Source of the DNA: an uncultured Lachnospiraceae bacterium
Lineage (GTDB): Bacteria; Bacillota; Clostridia; Lachnospirales; Lachnospiraceae
Direction of reading: 5' to 3'
NCBI GenBank assembly: GCA_949502235.1
Contig: CATBDC010000004.1
Location: forward strand, 62,001-126,000
DNA length: 64,000 nt
The notes beneath the pieces were generated by a model. It was not told the DNA's origin. It made no database searches and was given only the letters and a program-made list of their open reading frames with translations. The number at the start of each line of letters is the position of its first letter. Within the stretch, counting starts at the first letter, position 1. Below are positions 1 to 8,386 of this stretch, piece after piece. Both the position numbers and the translations under genes were made by a program.

Positions 1-47
1 AGAACACGCCGGACAACTTCTTTAAGCTCTTCTTTATTCATTTTCAT
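1..47 (-). CDS. N-terminal fragment of a gene cut by the window edge; encapsulation-peptide-like start
   Basis: Only about 15 codons are visible, starting at ATG 47 (or ATG 41) just after the stop of the triosephosphate isomerase homologue. The visible residues include MNKEELKEVVRRV, a short amphipathic helix with a Glu/Lys face and a hydrophobic L/V/V face. This is the typical look of N-terminal targeting peptides on bacterial microcompartment cargo enzymes. No catalytic region is visible, so the enzyme cannot be named. An RpiB-type sugar-phosphate isomerase would fit the context, but that is a guess. No strong ribosome binding site is seen, so translation is probably coupled to the upstream gene. 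Confidence 0.55.
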   Translation of the reverse strand, partial: MKMNKEELKEVVRRV

Positions 48-52
48 TGCTA

Positions 53-862
53 TCAGTCCACGCTTAATAATTTTAATATCTTTCCAAAGCTCTCTGCCTT
101 AAGGCTTGCTCCGCCAATCAGGAATCCGTCTACATAGTCTACAGATGCAATGTCGTTTACATTTTTTTCATTTACACTGCCTCCATAGAGAATTGGCGCT
201 GTTTTTTCAGAAGCGCCGCCACAGGAAACAAGAATGGAATGGATAAATTCATGTGTCCCTGCGATCTCAGACATTTTCGGTATAACTCCGGTTCCTATTG
301 CCCATACTGGCTCATAAGCTATGATGCAGGAATTTATTTCCGCTTCTGCAGACACTGCATCTAACTGAAGTCTTAAGATCTCCTTATATGTACCGCTCTG
401 CCTTTCTTCAAGAGTTTCTCCGATACAGATAACTGGTGTAATGCCATGTGCCAGCGCCGCTTTTGTTTTCTCCCCCACAATCTGCGGCGTCTCCGCATAA
501 TAACCGCGTCTTTCTGAATGTCCTGTCAGTGTATACGAGCATCCCATATCCGCAAGCATGTCAGCGCTCACCTCGCCTGTATAAGCCCCTTTTTCCTCTT
601 TGGCAATATCCTGGGCCCCATAAGCAATTCTGCTGTACCGCAGCATTTTTTGAAAAATATACAGATACGGATATGGCGGAAAAATAATTGTTTTTAAATA
701 TTGAGGAATCTCTGTCTCATTCATCTGGTCCAGAAATCTTTTCGTCTCCTTTGCCGACATATTCATCTTCCAGTTAGCCGCAACAATATACTCTTTTCCC
801 GTACGTTTAAGCTTTTCTGTAATACGCCTCCTGACCAGCTCTTCAATCTCTTTTCTTTCCAC
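53..862 (-). CDS. Triosephosphate isomerase homologue with N-terminal amphipathic extension
   Basis: A complete TIM-family barrel of 269 residues. Seen: AANWKMN with Asn30 and Lys32, the catalytic His115 in TGHSERR, Glu184 in AYEPVWAIGTG, and the phosphate-binding loops GGSV and IGGASL. The catalytic set is intact. TIM normally starts close to YIVAANWKMN; here about 24 extra residues precede it, beginning MERKEIEELVRRRITEKL. The start chosen is GTG 862, which has GGAG eight bases upstream; a GTG at 880 is the alternative. The neighbours are sugar kinase, polyol dehydrogenase and isomerase genes, so the role is probably isomerisation of a pathway-specific ketose phosphate rather than housekeeping glycolysis. 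LerI/EryH of tetritol pathways are TIM homologues of this kind. That substrate assignment is inference. Confidence 0.85.
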   Translation of the reverse strand: MERKEIEELVRRRITEKLKRTGKEYIVAANWKMNMSAKETKRFLDQMNETEIPQYLKTIIFPPYPYLYIFQKMLRYSRIAYGAQDIAKEEKGAYTGEVSADMLADMGCSYTLTGHSERRGYYAETPQIVGEKTKAALAHGITPVICIGETLEERQSGTYKEILRLQLDAVSAEAEINSCIIAYEPVWAIGTGVIPKMSEIAGTHEFIHSILVSCGGASEKTAPILYGGSVNEKNVNDIASVDYVDGFLIGGASLKAESFGKILKLLSVD

Positions 863-886
863 CGCATCATCTCCTTCCACCTTCCT

Positions 887-1954
887 CTATCTTAGCTCCG
901 GCTGGAATAATACCTTTGTAAATGTTTCTGTCCGTTTATACATCATATCAAAGATTTCCTTACAATCCTCAAGCCTTACTCTGTGTGTAATTAATGGCTC
1001 TACACAGATTTTACCCAGATTCATATACTCAAGTGCGCTCATCCATTCATTGACCGGAAGAGGATTAATGGATGAATTCCAGCTTCCATGAATGGTAAGC
1101 TCTCCTCTTAAAATTGCGGAAATTACTTTGTTGGGGAATGCCACGTCATCATATGTAATCCCTCCGTAGACGACTTCACCATTTTTTCTGCAGGCTGCCA
1201 CTGCCTGCACATGAGTAATCTTATTTCCCGCAAATTCAATAGCTATATCAACACCTTCTCCGCCTGTCAGTTCCTTTACTGCCTGTACTGCATCTTCCTT
1301 CATTCCGTTAATGCCATATGAGGCTCCTAAGGTTTTGGCAAGTTCTATCTTTTCATCTTCTACATCTACGGCAATTACTTTTGTACATCCCAGCTCACGG
1401 AGCCACTGCACTGTAATATACCCGATAGCGCCAAGTCCAAATACCGCTGCAGATTTGCCTGCCTCCATCTTTACCTTGCGCACCGCATGAAGCCCCACTG
1501 AAATAGGGTCTGTAAGCGCTCCCATCTCGTAGCTTACATTCTCGGGAAGCTTCAGGCAGTTTTCTGATTCTACTACAATGTATTCTGCCATTGCCCCGTC
1601 TCTTCTGGAACCGTAATAGTCGTAAGAATCGCACAAATGTGACTGTCCGACTTTACAATACTGGCATTTTCCACATGGAATCAAAGGCATTACCGAAACT
1701 CTGTCGCCCGGTTTTAACCCTCCACAGACATTTGCTCCGCACTCTACAATCTGCCCCGAAAATTCATGTCCGATTGTTGTAGGAAAATGATAGGTTCCTT
1801 TCACCATAACACGGGGAATATCTGACCCGCACACCCCGCAGCTTTTCACCTTAATCAAAACCTGAGTATCCTTTTTTATTTTAGGAATATCTACCTCCAC
1901 ACAGCGAATATCCCCTGGTGCAAATAACCGTACTGCTCTCATTTTTTCTGCCAT
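887..1954 (-). CDS. Zinc-dependent polyol (or polyol-phosphate) dehydrogenase, GatD-like
   Basis: A 355-residue medium-chain dehydrogenase that would oxidise a secondary alcohol of a polyol with NAD(P). Seen: catalytic zinc residues Cys42 in VCGSD and His63-Glu64 in GHEFSG, four structural zinc cysteines (94, 97, 100, 108), and the Rossmann motif GLGAIG. The motif order and wording around GSRRDGAMAEYIVV strongly recall galactitol-1-phosphate 5-dehydrogenase, so a phosphorylated polyol substrate is plausible. The start is ATG 1954, with AGGAGG about eight bases upstream; a longer open frame to 2047 has no such site. It lies between the TIM homologue and a HAD phosphatase in the same operon. 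The substrate is unproven. Confidence 0.8.
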   Translation of the reverse strand: MAEKMRAVRLFAPGDIRCVEVDIPKIKKDTQVLIKVKSCGVCGSDIPRVMVKGTYHFPTTIGHEFSGQIVECGANVCGGLKPGDRVSVMPLIPCGKCQYCKVGQSHLCDSYDYYGSRRDGAMAEYIVVESENCLKLPENVSYEMGALTDPISVGLHAVRKVKMEAGKSAAVFGLGAIGYITVQWLRELGCTKVIAVDVEDEKIELAKTLGASYGINGMKEDAVQAVKELTGGEGVDIAIEFAGNKITHVQAVAACRKNGEVVYGGITYDDVAFPNKVISAILRGELTIHGSWNSSINPLPVNEWMSALEYMNLGKICVEPLITHRVRLEDCKEIFDMMYKRTETFTKVLFQPELR

Positions 1955-1988
1955 TGTAATCTCCTCCTGATATAAGTATTTAATGTAT

Positions 1989-2786
1989 CTATATAGTAAG
2001 AAATGGAACAAGCCCATCGTGATTATTATCTTCCTGCGTAATGACATCTGCCGCCAGCTTTACCTCTCTGCTTCCATTACACATGGCAATTCCGATTCCT
2101 GCCGCTTTTATCATGGGAATATCATTTTGTTCGTCACCTGCCGCAATTGAATCCTTGTATGAGATTCCCATAATATCACATAGTCTATGAACTGCCGCTC
2201 CTTTGTCTGCGTCTGCCGAAAACATCTCCAGATAGTTTTGATTGGAATATTGAAATTTAAGTCTCTTTCCTATTTTTCCTTCCAAAGCAAGTCTGAAAGC
2301 TTCCAGTTTTCTATGATCGTGAAGTTCAATTGCCATCACCTTACAAGGCGGAACCGAAAGACTTTCTAAAATATTGTCCGTCACAATTAACGGCATATGA
2401 ATGTTTTGCCGGTAGTATTTTACACACTCATTTTCTGTCTTGCTTACAATATGAGTATCTGTATATGTCTGGCAGTGAATATCATAAAACTTTGCAAGCT
2501 CAAAAATCGAAGCTGTCAAATCAAAAGGCACCTCAGCCCGGAAAACCGTCCTCCTTCTTTCGCAGTCATATATCTGCGCTCCGTTATAGGCAATTATATA
2601 GCTGCCCTTTGGAGGCATATTTAAAGCTTCAAAAATATGCATAGCGCTGTTAACAGGACGTCCTGTACAAATTGCAAATCTACCTCCTTTCCCGATAAAT
2701 GTAAGGAGGGCCGCCATTGTCTTATCTGTTATAATTTTCTCATCATTTAATAATGTACCGTCAAGATCAGCAAAGAAAACCTTCAT
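1989..2786 (-). CDS. Cof-type HAD-superfamily sugar-phosphate phosphatase
   Basis: A 265-residue Cof/YidA-type hydrolase. Motif I is DLDGTLLND near the N-terminus (nucleophile Asp8, acid/base Asp10). Motif II is the Thr in ICTGRP, and the C-terminal motif IV is AGDEQNDIPMIKAAG with the magnesium-binding aspartates. The C2-type cap lies between. These enzymes dephosphorylate sugar phosphates and similar metabolites. In a catabolic operon the likely job is to clear a dead-end or over-accumulated sugar phosphate. AGGAG lies seven bases before the ATG. Thirteen bases separate it from the upstream dehydrogenase gene, so co-transcription is expected. Confidence 0.82.
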   Translation of the reverse strand: MKVFFADLDGTLLNDEKIITDKTMAALLTFIGKGGRFAICTGRPVNSAMHIFEALNMPPKGSYIIAYNGAQIYDCERRRTVFRAEVPFDLTASIFELAKFYDIHCQTYTDTHIVSKTENECVKYYRQNIHMPLIVTDNILESLSVPPCKVMAIELHDHRKLEAFRLALEGKIGKRLKFQYSNQNYLEMFSADADKGAAVHRLCDIMGISYKDSIAAGDEQNDIPMIKAAGIGIAMCNGSREVKLAADVITQEDNNHDGLVPFLTI

Positions 2787-2798
2787 CTTTTCTCTCCT

Positions 2799-3842
2799 TT
2801 ACGGCTGCATCAGAACCTTTAATGCGTTTTTGTCCCGGATAGAACGAAAGCCATCCTCAATATTCTCAAGCTTGCAGACATCAGAAACATATTTCTCTAG
2901 ATTCAGCTTCCCTTCTGATACATATTCCATAATTTTTTTCATCATTGCAGGAGTCGTTGCATGCACACCATGTACTGACAGCTCTTTATAATGGATGAGA
3001 TTGCTGTCAATAAAGCCTTTGCTCTCACCGGCAATTCCTCCAAAAAGGCTGATTCTCCCCATTTTCGATGCAATTATCTGCGCCTCTGTATGTACGGAAG
3101 GAACAGAAAGCGCGGCAATTACCACATTCGCGCCCCTGCCTCCGGTAATCCGTGCAACCTCTGAAACAGTGTCCTGTTCCTTCGGGTTAATCATAATAAT
3201 TCCAGGTATCATCTTTTTTGCGATTTCCGCCCTGGCCTCGGCAATTTCCACCATAATAATCTGCTTTGCCCCTGCAAGCCTCGCAAGCTCTGCATGCACA
3301 CATCCAATGTAGCCGCTTCCGTATATAACCACGTAATCATCCGGCTGAACTTGCAGATACTGCTGTGCATTCAACGCACAGGCTGCAGGCTCAGAAAGAA
3401 CGGCTGACATATCGGATACTGCCTCCGGTATTTTAATTACATTCCCCATCATAATTGCTTTCCCAGGAATTTCCATCTGCTGTGCAAAGGCGCCTTCATA
3501 TTGAAATCCAACTGTCTCAAGATGGTCGCACATATTCGTATGTCCTGTACTGCACGGCCAGCACTCTCCGCATCCGATTGCCGGAGCAACGGTCACACGG
3601 TCGCCTTCCTCTATTCCATGTGCCTTTGCGAGCGCGCCTGCATGCCGTACAATTCCTACAGATTCATGGCCTAAAATTCTCGGCGGGATAATTTTGTCAT
3701 TTCCTTTCATATATGTGCGGAAATCCGTACCGCAGATAGATGCATATTTAATGTCAATAACTGCGTTGCTCTTTGCAGCTTCTGGTTCCGGCATATCCGC
3801 AACCATTAGCTTTCGTTCTTCGTTCATTATAAATGCTTTCAT
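2799..3842 (-). CDS. Zinc-dependent medium-chain alcohol dehydrogenase, sorbitol dehydrogenase-like
   Basis: A second, distinct zinc dehydrogenase of 347 residues. Seen: Cys37 in ICGTD, His59-Glu60 in GHESVG, structural zinc cysteines 91, 94, 97 and 105, and a nucleotide-binding GSGYIG. It is clearly divergent from the GatD-like neighbour, so the pathway probably oxidises two related alcohols or the same carbon chain at two positions. It sits directly upstream of the HAD gene (12-base gap) and downstream of an EryC-like barrel. AAAGGAG lies 11 bases before the ATG. The substrate cannot be read from sequence. Confidence 0.8.
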   Translation of the reverse strand: MKAFIMNEERKLMVADMPEPEAAKSNAVIDIKYASICGTDFRTYMKGNDKIIPPRILGHESVGIVRHAGALAKAHGIEEGDRVTVAPAIGCGECWPCSTGHTNMCDHLETVGFQYEGAFAQQMEIPGKAIMMGNVIKIPEAVSDMSAVLSEPAACALNAQQYLQVQPDDYVVIYGSGYIGCVHAELARLAGAKQIIMVEIAEARAEIAKKMIPGIIMINPKEQDTVSEVARITGGRGANVVIAALSVPSVHTEAQIIASKMGRISLFGGIAGESKGFIDSNLIHYKELSVHGVHATTPAMMKKIMEYVSEGKLNLEKYVSDVCKLENIEDGFRSIRDKNALKVLMQP

Positions 3843-3864
3843 AGTATTAACGTCTCCTTTATCC

Positions 3865-5049
3865 TTATTCCAGCCGTTTTAAAAGCTTATCAAGCTCAAT
3901 TCCATTTTCCGGTACAAACTGTTTCCAGTATGCCGCTGTCTCTTTTAATTTGTTTATTATTTCATAGCTGTATTCTGTATTTGAGCCAAATATCTCAAAA
4001 GCCAGATAAATCTCTTCTGCCCGGGGCGGCATAGAAGGATCCTCCGGCTGCTCGTATGCATCCTCGATTGCCTTAAGCACTTTTCTGCCTTCTATCATAC
4101 CCTTTTCATTATTCTGCTGTGTAAACGCGGCATGAGAAGAGGTGATTCCATTGGTCTGCTGCATATGGATAATCGGAGAGTAACATGCAAGCTCCTGAAG
4201 CCATGCATAAGGAGAGCTGTCCTCTTCGCTATCCGAAAACAAATAGCTGTACCGTTCTATGTCCTCCAGGATTTCTTCCAAATAGGTCTCCATATGCGCT
4301 TTATCCGCTGCCGCCTTCCGCCATATATTTATTGTATGCTCCGCTCCAATCCAAATCGGCGGATACTGGGCGTCTGCCTTGGCTCCTTCTATACTCTCTT
4401 TTATCTGTTCCTTAGACGGCTTTCTGAATCTATGCTGGCCTGTCATGTGGCCTGCATCTATAGTCGTATAAACAGAACAGCCTTCCTCATAGCAGTCGGC
4501 AAGAAACTTCTTTGTACCCTTTATTGTCCATGACGGCTGATGAGGCGCATACATTGCTTCGGAACAAAAATAAATACCATTTTTTACGGCACACCTTCCA
4601 ATTTCTTTAAACCGTCTTACTGCCTCCCCATATTTCTGCTCATAAAGTTCAGGGTTCTGCAGTACATCCTCTGTCAAGGCAAAGAAGGACACGCCCATAT
4701 GTGAATGTCTTTTTCCAAGACGTTTAACTGCCTTAATCATCCATTCCTCTGTCAGGTAATCTGCCATCTGTCCATCAAAATGTCCCAGCCCTGCTGTACG
4801 GTAGGTCTGATATCCTGTATAAAATGTGTCTACAGAGACGCCTGTCTTTTCCTCCTGTTCCTCTATCTGCGCGAACCACTTTTCCATATACCAGTCAGGC
4901 GAATATAAAAAATCGATTTCATTGTCAAAGCTTGCCTGAACGCTGCTAAATCCTATCTCCTTTACGAGGGGCATCCACTGGGATGGAGCCGTCCAGCGCT
5001 TAATGGCAAAGCAGTTATCTAATGTCAGATAAATTTTTGGATATTTCAT
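3865..5049 (-). CDS. Sugar-phosphate isomerase/epimerase-type TIM barrel, EryC-like (1)
   Basis: A 394-residue xylose-isomerase-like barrel. Visible metal-site style motifs are TIDAGHMTGQ, ICSEAMY, HMQQTNG and a late LAFEIFG. The HMQQT followed by GMIEGRKVL pattern recalls EryC, which isomerises tetrulose phosphates in erythritol breakdown, and related sugar-phosphate epimerases. The start is ATG 5049, preceded by a GGGGG Shine-Dalgarno seven bases away; an in-frame GTG/ATG further up overlaps the aldolase gene and lacks a good site. It is longer than the second barrel at 8965-9852. The family is well supported, the tetrose substrate only by context. Confidence 0.72.
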   Translation of the reverse strand: MKYPKIYLTLDNCFAIKRWTAPSQWMPLVKEIGFSSVQASFDNEIDFLYSPDWYMEKWFAQIEEQEEKTGVSVDTFYTGYQTYRTAGLGHFDGQMADYLTEEWMIKAVKRLGKRHSHMGVSFFALTEDVLQNPELYEQKYGEAVRRFKEIGRCAVKNGIYFCSEAMYAPHQPSWTIKGTKKFLADCYEEGCSVYTTIDAGHMTGQHRFRKPSKEQIKESIEGAKADAQYPPIWIGAEHTINIWRKAAADKAHMETYLEEILEDIERYSYLFSDSEEDSSPYAWLQELACYSPIIHMQQTNGITSSHAAFTQQNNEKGMIEGRKVLKAIEDAYEQPEDPSMPPRAEEIYLAFEIFGSNTEYSYEIINKLKETAAYWKQFVPENGIELDKLLKRLE

Positions 5050-5063
5050 AACATGCCCCCTTA

Positions 5064-5717
5064 TTACCACTCGTGTCCATAATCATGTTTAAATCTGTGA
5101 TTTTCAATTGCTATAAGGTCATCTGGTATTACCTTAATGTCTATCCCTGCCGCCTTTAATGCCAGATAGCACCGGGCTGATTTTTCCACCACCTGACAGC
5201 ATGTCATTGCTTCATTCAGATCCTTCCCGCAGCACACTGGAGCATGATTCCTTAGCATAACCGCATTTTTATCTGCAATATATTTTGCAGCTGCTTCGGC
5301 CAGCTTCTCATGCTCTCCGGCACGTATATACTCTGGGGTAATCGGAATTGCCCCTCCAATAAGCTGAGACATTTCTTCTGTTATACAGGGTATTTCTAAA
5401 TCAGACGCACACATCGCTGATGCATAAAGAGGATGAAAGTGTACAATTGCTCCTACATCCTTACGTGCCCTGTAAATCAGCCTGTGCACCTCCTTTTCTG
5501 TCGTTGGGCTCCGGAAGCCCTCTGTCACATTTCCCTCCAGGTCTATCGTAACCATGTCGTCAATTTCCATCTTCTTGTAATCAATTCTGCTTGGAGTAAG
5601 AATAATCTCGTCTCCGATTCGTACACTTACATTCCCCCACGTTCCGACTACCAGGTCTTTTTCCTGAAGCCACAGGCAGGTGTCAATAATTCTTCTTTTT
5701 ATCTCTGCATTTCTCAT
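5064..5717 (-). CDS. Class II aldolase, fuculose/ribulose-phosphate aldolase-epimerase family
   Basis: A 217-residue zinc enzyme of the FucA/AraD family, which either cleaves a ketose 1-phosphate to DHAP plus an aldehyde or epimerises a pentulose phosphate. Seen: GNVSVR phosphate loop, Thr41-Pro-Ser motif, acidic Glu74 in PTTEKEVH, zinc ligands His93 and His95 in HFHP, and a third His in LRNHAP. The length is normal for the family. The gene starts four bases after the kinase stop codon (5722), so it is translationally coupled to the kinase. A complete member here contrasts with the truncated member at 53038. DHAP produced by such an aldolase would also suit the TIM homologue in the same operon. 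Confidence 0.85.
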   Translation of the reverse strand: MRNAEIKRRIIDTCLWLQEKDLVVGTWGNVSVRIGDEIILTPSRIDYKKMEIDDMVTIDLEGNVTEGFRSPTTEKEVHRLIYRARKDVGAIVHFHPLYASAMCASDLEIPCITEEMSQLIGGAIPITPEYIRAGEHEKLAEAAAKYIADKNAVMLRNHAPVCCGKDLNEAMTCCQVVEKSARCYLALKAAGIDIKVIPDDLIAIENHRFKHDYGHEW

Positions 5718-5721
5718 CCTG

Positions 5722-7269
5722 CTATTCCTCCTTTTCTGCTGTGTTTAAAAATTCTGTTCTTAAGTCCCACCAGTCCATGCTAAGCTCATAGCCCTTCCGG
5801 TATAACCCATAAAGCTTCTGATATCTTTTATGCTTTTCTTTATCCGGCTTAAATCTTTTTACCTCATGAACTGTAGAAGCCGCCGCATCCTCATAATCGG
5901 AATAAATTCCAAGAGCAACGCCGACATTCAAAGCTGCTCCTTTCGCGCCAAATTCAGTCCCGCTGCAGATTACAATATCTGTGTCCATTGCATCTGCAAA
6001 TATCTGCATCCATACATCACTTTTAGCTCCGCCGCCGCTTACATAGATTTCTTTTAAATCCGCCTCTGTACTGCGGTAGCAGTCAACCATCGCCATTGCT
6101 ATTCCTTCATACACAGCCCGCAGCATATCTTCTGTTTTTGTGTTAAATGATATCCCCATAAATGAAGCCTTTATATTACTCTTAAAAAATGGTGAACGCT
6201 CTCCTCCTGCCATCAAATATGGATGATATATCACACCTCTTGATCCAATAGGAACATTTGCGATTAGTTCAGAGCAGTAGTCATATACATCCTTACCCTG
6301 CTCCTTAGCACACGCCTTTATACCGCTTCCCATTTGTTCGAGAAACCATTCCAGGTTCGGCGCCCCTCCAAGGGAGGATACAAGACGTATCCAGCGTCCC
6401 GGAATGCAATGCGCCAGCGTCATCCCGGCCATATACGGCTCAGGCCTTGGCTCGTCCATAATGACAGAATGTATTGCTGCCGTGCCTATTACGGTAGAAG
6501 CCTGTCCGTCATGGATTGCTCCGCATCCCAATGCGCATGCAGCGATATCCATGGGTCCCCCGACCACCAGAACCTCCTTATTCAGTCCCAGCCTCTTTGC
6601 CAGCTCTGGAAGAATTCTGCCCCGGTTTTCACTTGTTGTTCTCGTTTTCGGAAATTTACTTCGATACTTTTCTATTTCGAACAGCTCAAACAAACGGTCA
6701 TCATATTGGTTCGTTTTTGCGTTCAGCATAGGAATTGACATATCTGATTCATCACACGATATGATTCCGGTCAGCTTATAAAATAACCAATCTTTTAAAT
6801 GGAAAAATACAGACGCTTTTTCTAACGCCTCCGGCTCATTCTTTTCAAGCCACTTTATCTCTGCACATATGGAGGAACCGAAGGCAACCGTTCCGCAAAT
6901 ATGAAATGTTTTTTCTAAAACACCCTTTTCTCTCCAGTCATCAATAATCTCTCCGGTCCGCCCATCGCAAAAACACATCCCCGGCCTGACAGGGCTCCCT
7001 TTTTCATCCATCATCCATAAGCCGTCTCCCTGGGCTGTTACTCCAATGCCAATTACTTTCTGGGGTTCAATTTCTTTAAGCACTTCCTCGATACATTCAT
7101 AGCACGAAGCATATATATCATCCATATCCTCTTCATACCAGTCCTCATATGGAGTTAGACCCTCTAATTTGCGCCTGGCACTAAAAAGCTCATTGCCCTT
7201 TGTATCAAAGATTACTGCCTTGATTCCAGTCGTCCCGGAATCTATACCAATCAAATATTTTTTACTCAT
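5722..7269 (-). CDS. FGGY-family carbohydrate kinase, erythritol/xylulose kinase-like
   Basis: A 515-residue kinase that phosphorylates a polyol or ketose with ATP. Seen: N-terminal GIDSGTTGIKAV phosphate loop, GIGVTAQGDGLW and PGMCFCDGRTGE in the sugar-binding half, GPMDIAACALGCG near the catalytic Asp, and VSGGGAKSDVWMQ in the C-terminal ATP-binding half. The VTAQGDG wording resembles erythritol kinase EryA and L-xylulose kinase LyxK. It is probably the entry step after ABC import. The ATG at 7269 follows a GGAG site. The aldolase is coupled four bases downstream. Family certain, substrate inferred. Confidence 0.85.
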   Translation of the reverse strand: MSKKYLIGIDSGTTGIKAVIFDTKGNELFSARRKLEGLTPYEDWYEEDMDDIYASCYECIEEVLKEIEPQKVIGIGVTAQGDGLWMMDEKGSPVRPGMCFCDGRTGEIIDDWREKGVLEKTFHICGTVAFGSSICAEIKWLEKNEPEALEKASVFFHLKDWLFYKLTGIISCDESDMSIPMLNAKTNQYDDRLFELFEIEKYRSKFPKTRTTSENRGRILPELAKRLGLNKEVLVVGGPMDIAACALGCGAIHDGQASTVIGTAAIHSVIMDEPRPEPYMAGMTLAHCIPGRWIRLVSSLGGAPNLEWFLEQMGSGIKACAKEQGKDVYDYCSELIANVPIGSRGVIYHPYLMAGGERSPFFKSNIKASFMGISFNTKTEDMLRAVYEGIAMAMVDCYRSTEADLKEIYVSGGGAKSDVWMQIFADAMDTDIVICSGTEFGAKGAALNVGVALGIYSDYEDAAASTVHEVKRFKPDKEKHKRYQKLYGLYRKGYELSMDWWDLRTEFLNTAEKEE

Positions 7270-7295
7270 ATTCTCCGGCTCCTTTTTCGTCCTTT

Positions 7296-8294
7296 CTATT
7301 CATTTGCACTCTGAATTATTTTGTCCAGTATCCGAATATTCATTAAAGTCTCTTCCTTTGACACAAGAGAACTCACATTTCCTTGGATACATTCCTCAAA
7401 CTGCTTTATTTCCAGCATATAGTTGTCCGGACACATTACGGCATACTCTATTCTTTTTTCATCAAGGATCTCAACATTGTCTACAAATCCATCTATTACA
7501 ACAGTAAATCTACATATATTTCTACAATTAAAATTACATGGAACCTCAATACGCCCTTTTTCTCCAATTACAGCGTAATATCCTCTGGCATAAGAATTTA
7601 AAGATGAATAGCCTGCAGCCTGCACATTATCGTCATATTGAAGAAGAAATGTATTGCTTACATCAACGCCATATTCCGAATCCATCTCTGCAAAGGCCTT
7701 TACATGTAAAGGTTCTTTTTCCAGCAAATAGCTTATTACACTTACGTTATAGCACGCCATATCATAAAAAGCCCCTCCGCCCAGTTCCTTATTCATACGG
7801 ATATTTCCCATATCTGTCAGAACATCCGTCAGGTGAGACTCTATGTACTTCACCTTACCTACAGTACCTTCTCTTATCAGCTGTTTCACCTTCTGTACTA
7901 ATGGAGCGTGACGATATGCAAATGCTTCTGCCAGGATAACCCCTTCTTTTTCACATATTTCATACATTCTTCTGGCTTCAGTTTCATTAAGAGCCAACGG
8001 TTTCTCACAGAGAATATGCTTCCCCGCTTTCGCCGCCTTTTCTACCCATTTATAATGTAATGCATTGGGAATTGGTATATATACTGCTTCAACGTCTTTA
8101 TCTTTCAAAAGAGCATCATAGCTTCCATATGCCCTTTCTGCTCCAAATAGATTTTTAAATTCACAGGCCTTTTTCTCACTTCTGCTGGCAACTGCGTATA
8201 AATTTGCATTTTTTACCTTCAAAAGTCCCGGAATTGTTCTTACTCTGGCAATTTCAGCACAGCCGAGAATTCCCCAGTTCACTTTTCTTTCCAT
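7296..8294 (-). CDS. Gfo/Idh/MocA-family oxidoreductase
   Basis: A 332-residue NAD(P)-dependent sugar oxidoreductase. Seen: N-terminal Rossmann motif GILGCAEIAR, the EKPLALNE segment whose lysine is usually catalytic, and a C-terminal beta-sheet substrate domain. Such enzymes oxidise or epimerise hydroxyls on sugars, inositols or their derivatives. It sits between the SIS gene and the kinase in the operon. The ATG at 8294 overlaps a small possible reading frame upstream (8279-8371). A second paralogue of the family lies at 27028. No evidence distinguishes its substrate. Confidence 0.82.
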   Translation of the reverse strand: MERKVNWGILGCAEIARVRTIPGLLKVKNANLYAVASRSEKKACEFKNLFGAERAYGSYDALLKDKDVEAVYIPIPNALHYKWVEKAAKAGKHILCEKPLALNETEARRMYEICEKEGVILAEAFAYRHAPLVQKVKQLIREGTVGKVKYIESHLTDVLTDMGNIRMNKELGGGAFYDMACYNVSVISYLLEKEPLHVKAFAEMDSEYGVDVSNTFLLQYDDNVQAAGYSSLNSYARGYYAVIGEKGRIEVPCNFNCRNICRFTVVIDGFVDNVEILDEKRIEYAVMCPDNYMLEIKQFEECIQGNVSSLVSKEETLMNIRILDKIIQSANE

Positions 8295-8371
8295 ATCTTG
8301 GCCTCCAGTACATTTACAGCCTTTACCACATTTTGCGGCACATCTGCATTTAAAATCTTTTTAACACCCAC
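8279..8371 (-). CDS. Possible small protein or gene remnant, 30 residues
   Basis: The 92 bases between the SIS gene and the Gfo/Idh gene carry their own strong AAGGAGG directly after the SIS stop. Ten bases further is a GTG that opens a 30-codon frame (MGVKKILNADVPQN onwards) ending inside the start of the Gfo/Idh gene. An ATG three bases from the site gives only five codons. The peptide is not recognised. It may be a real short peptide, a translational-coupling device, or the tail of a lost gene. Evidence is limited to the ribosome binding site. Confidence 0.25.
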   Translation of the reverse strand: MGVKKILNADVPQNVVKAVNVLEAKIWKEK

Positions 8372-8386
8372 TCTTCATGTGCCTCC

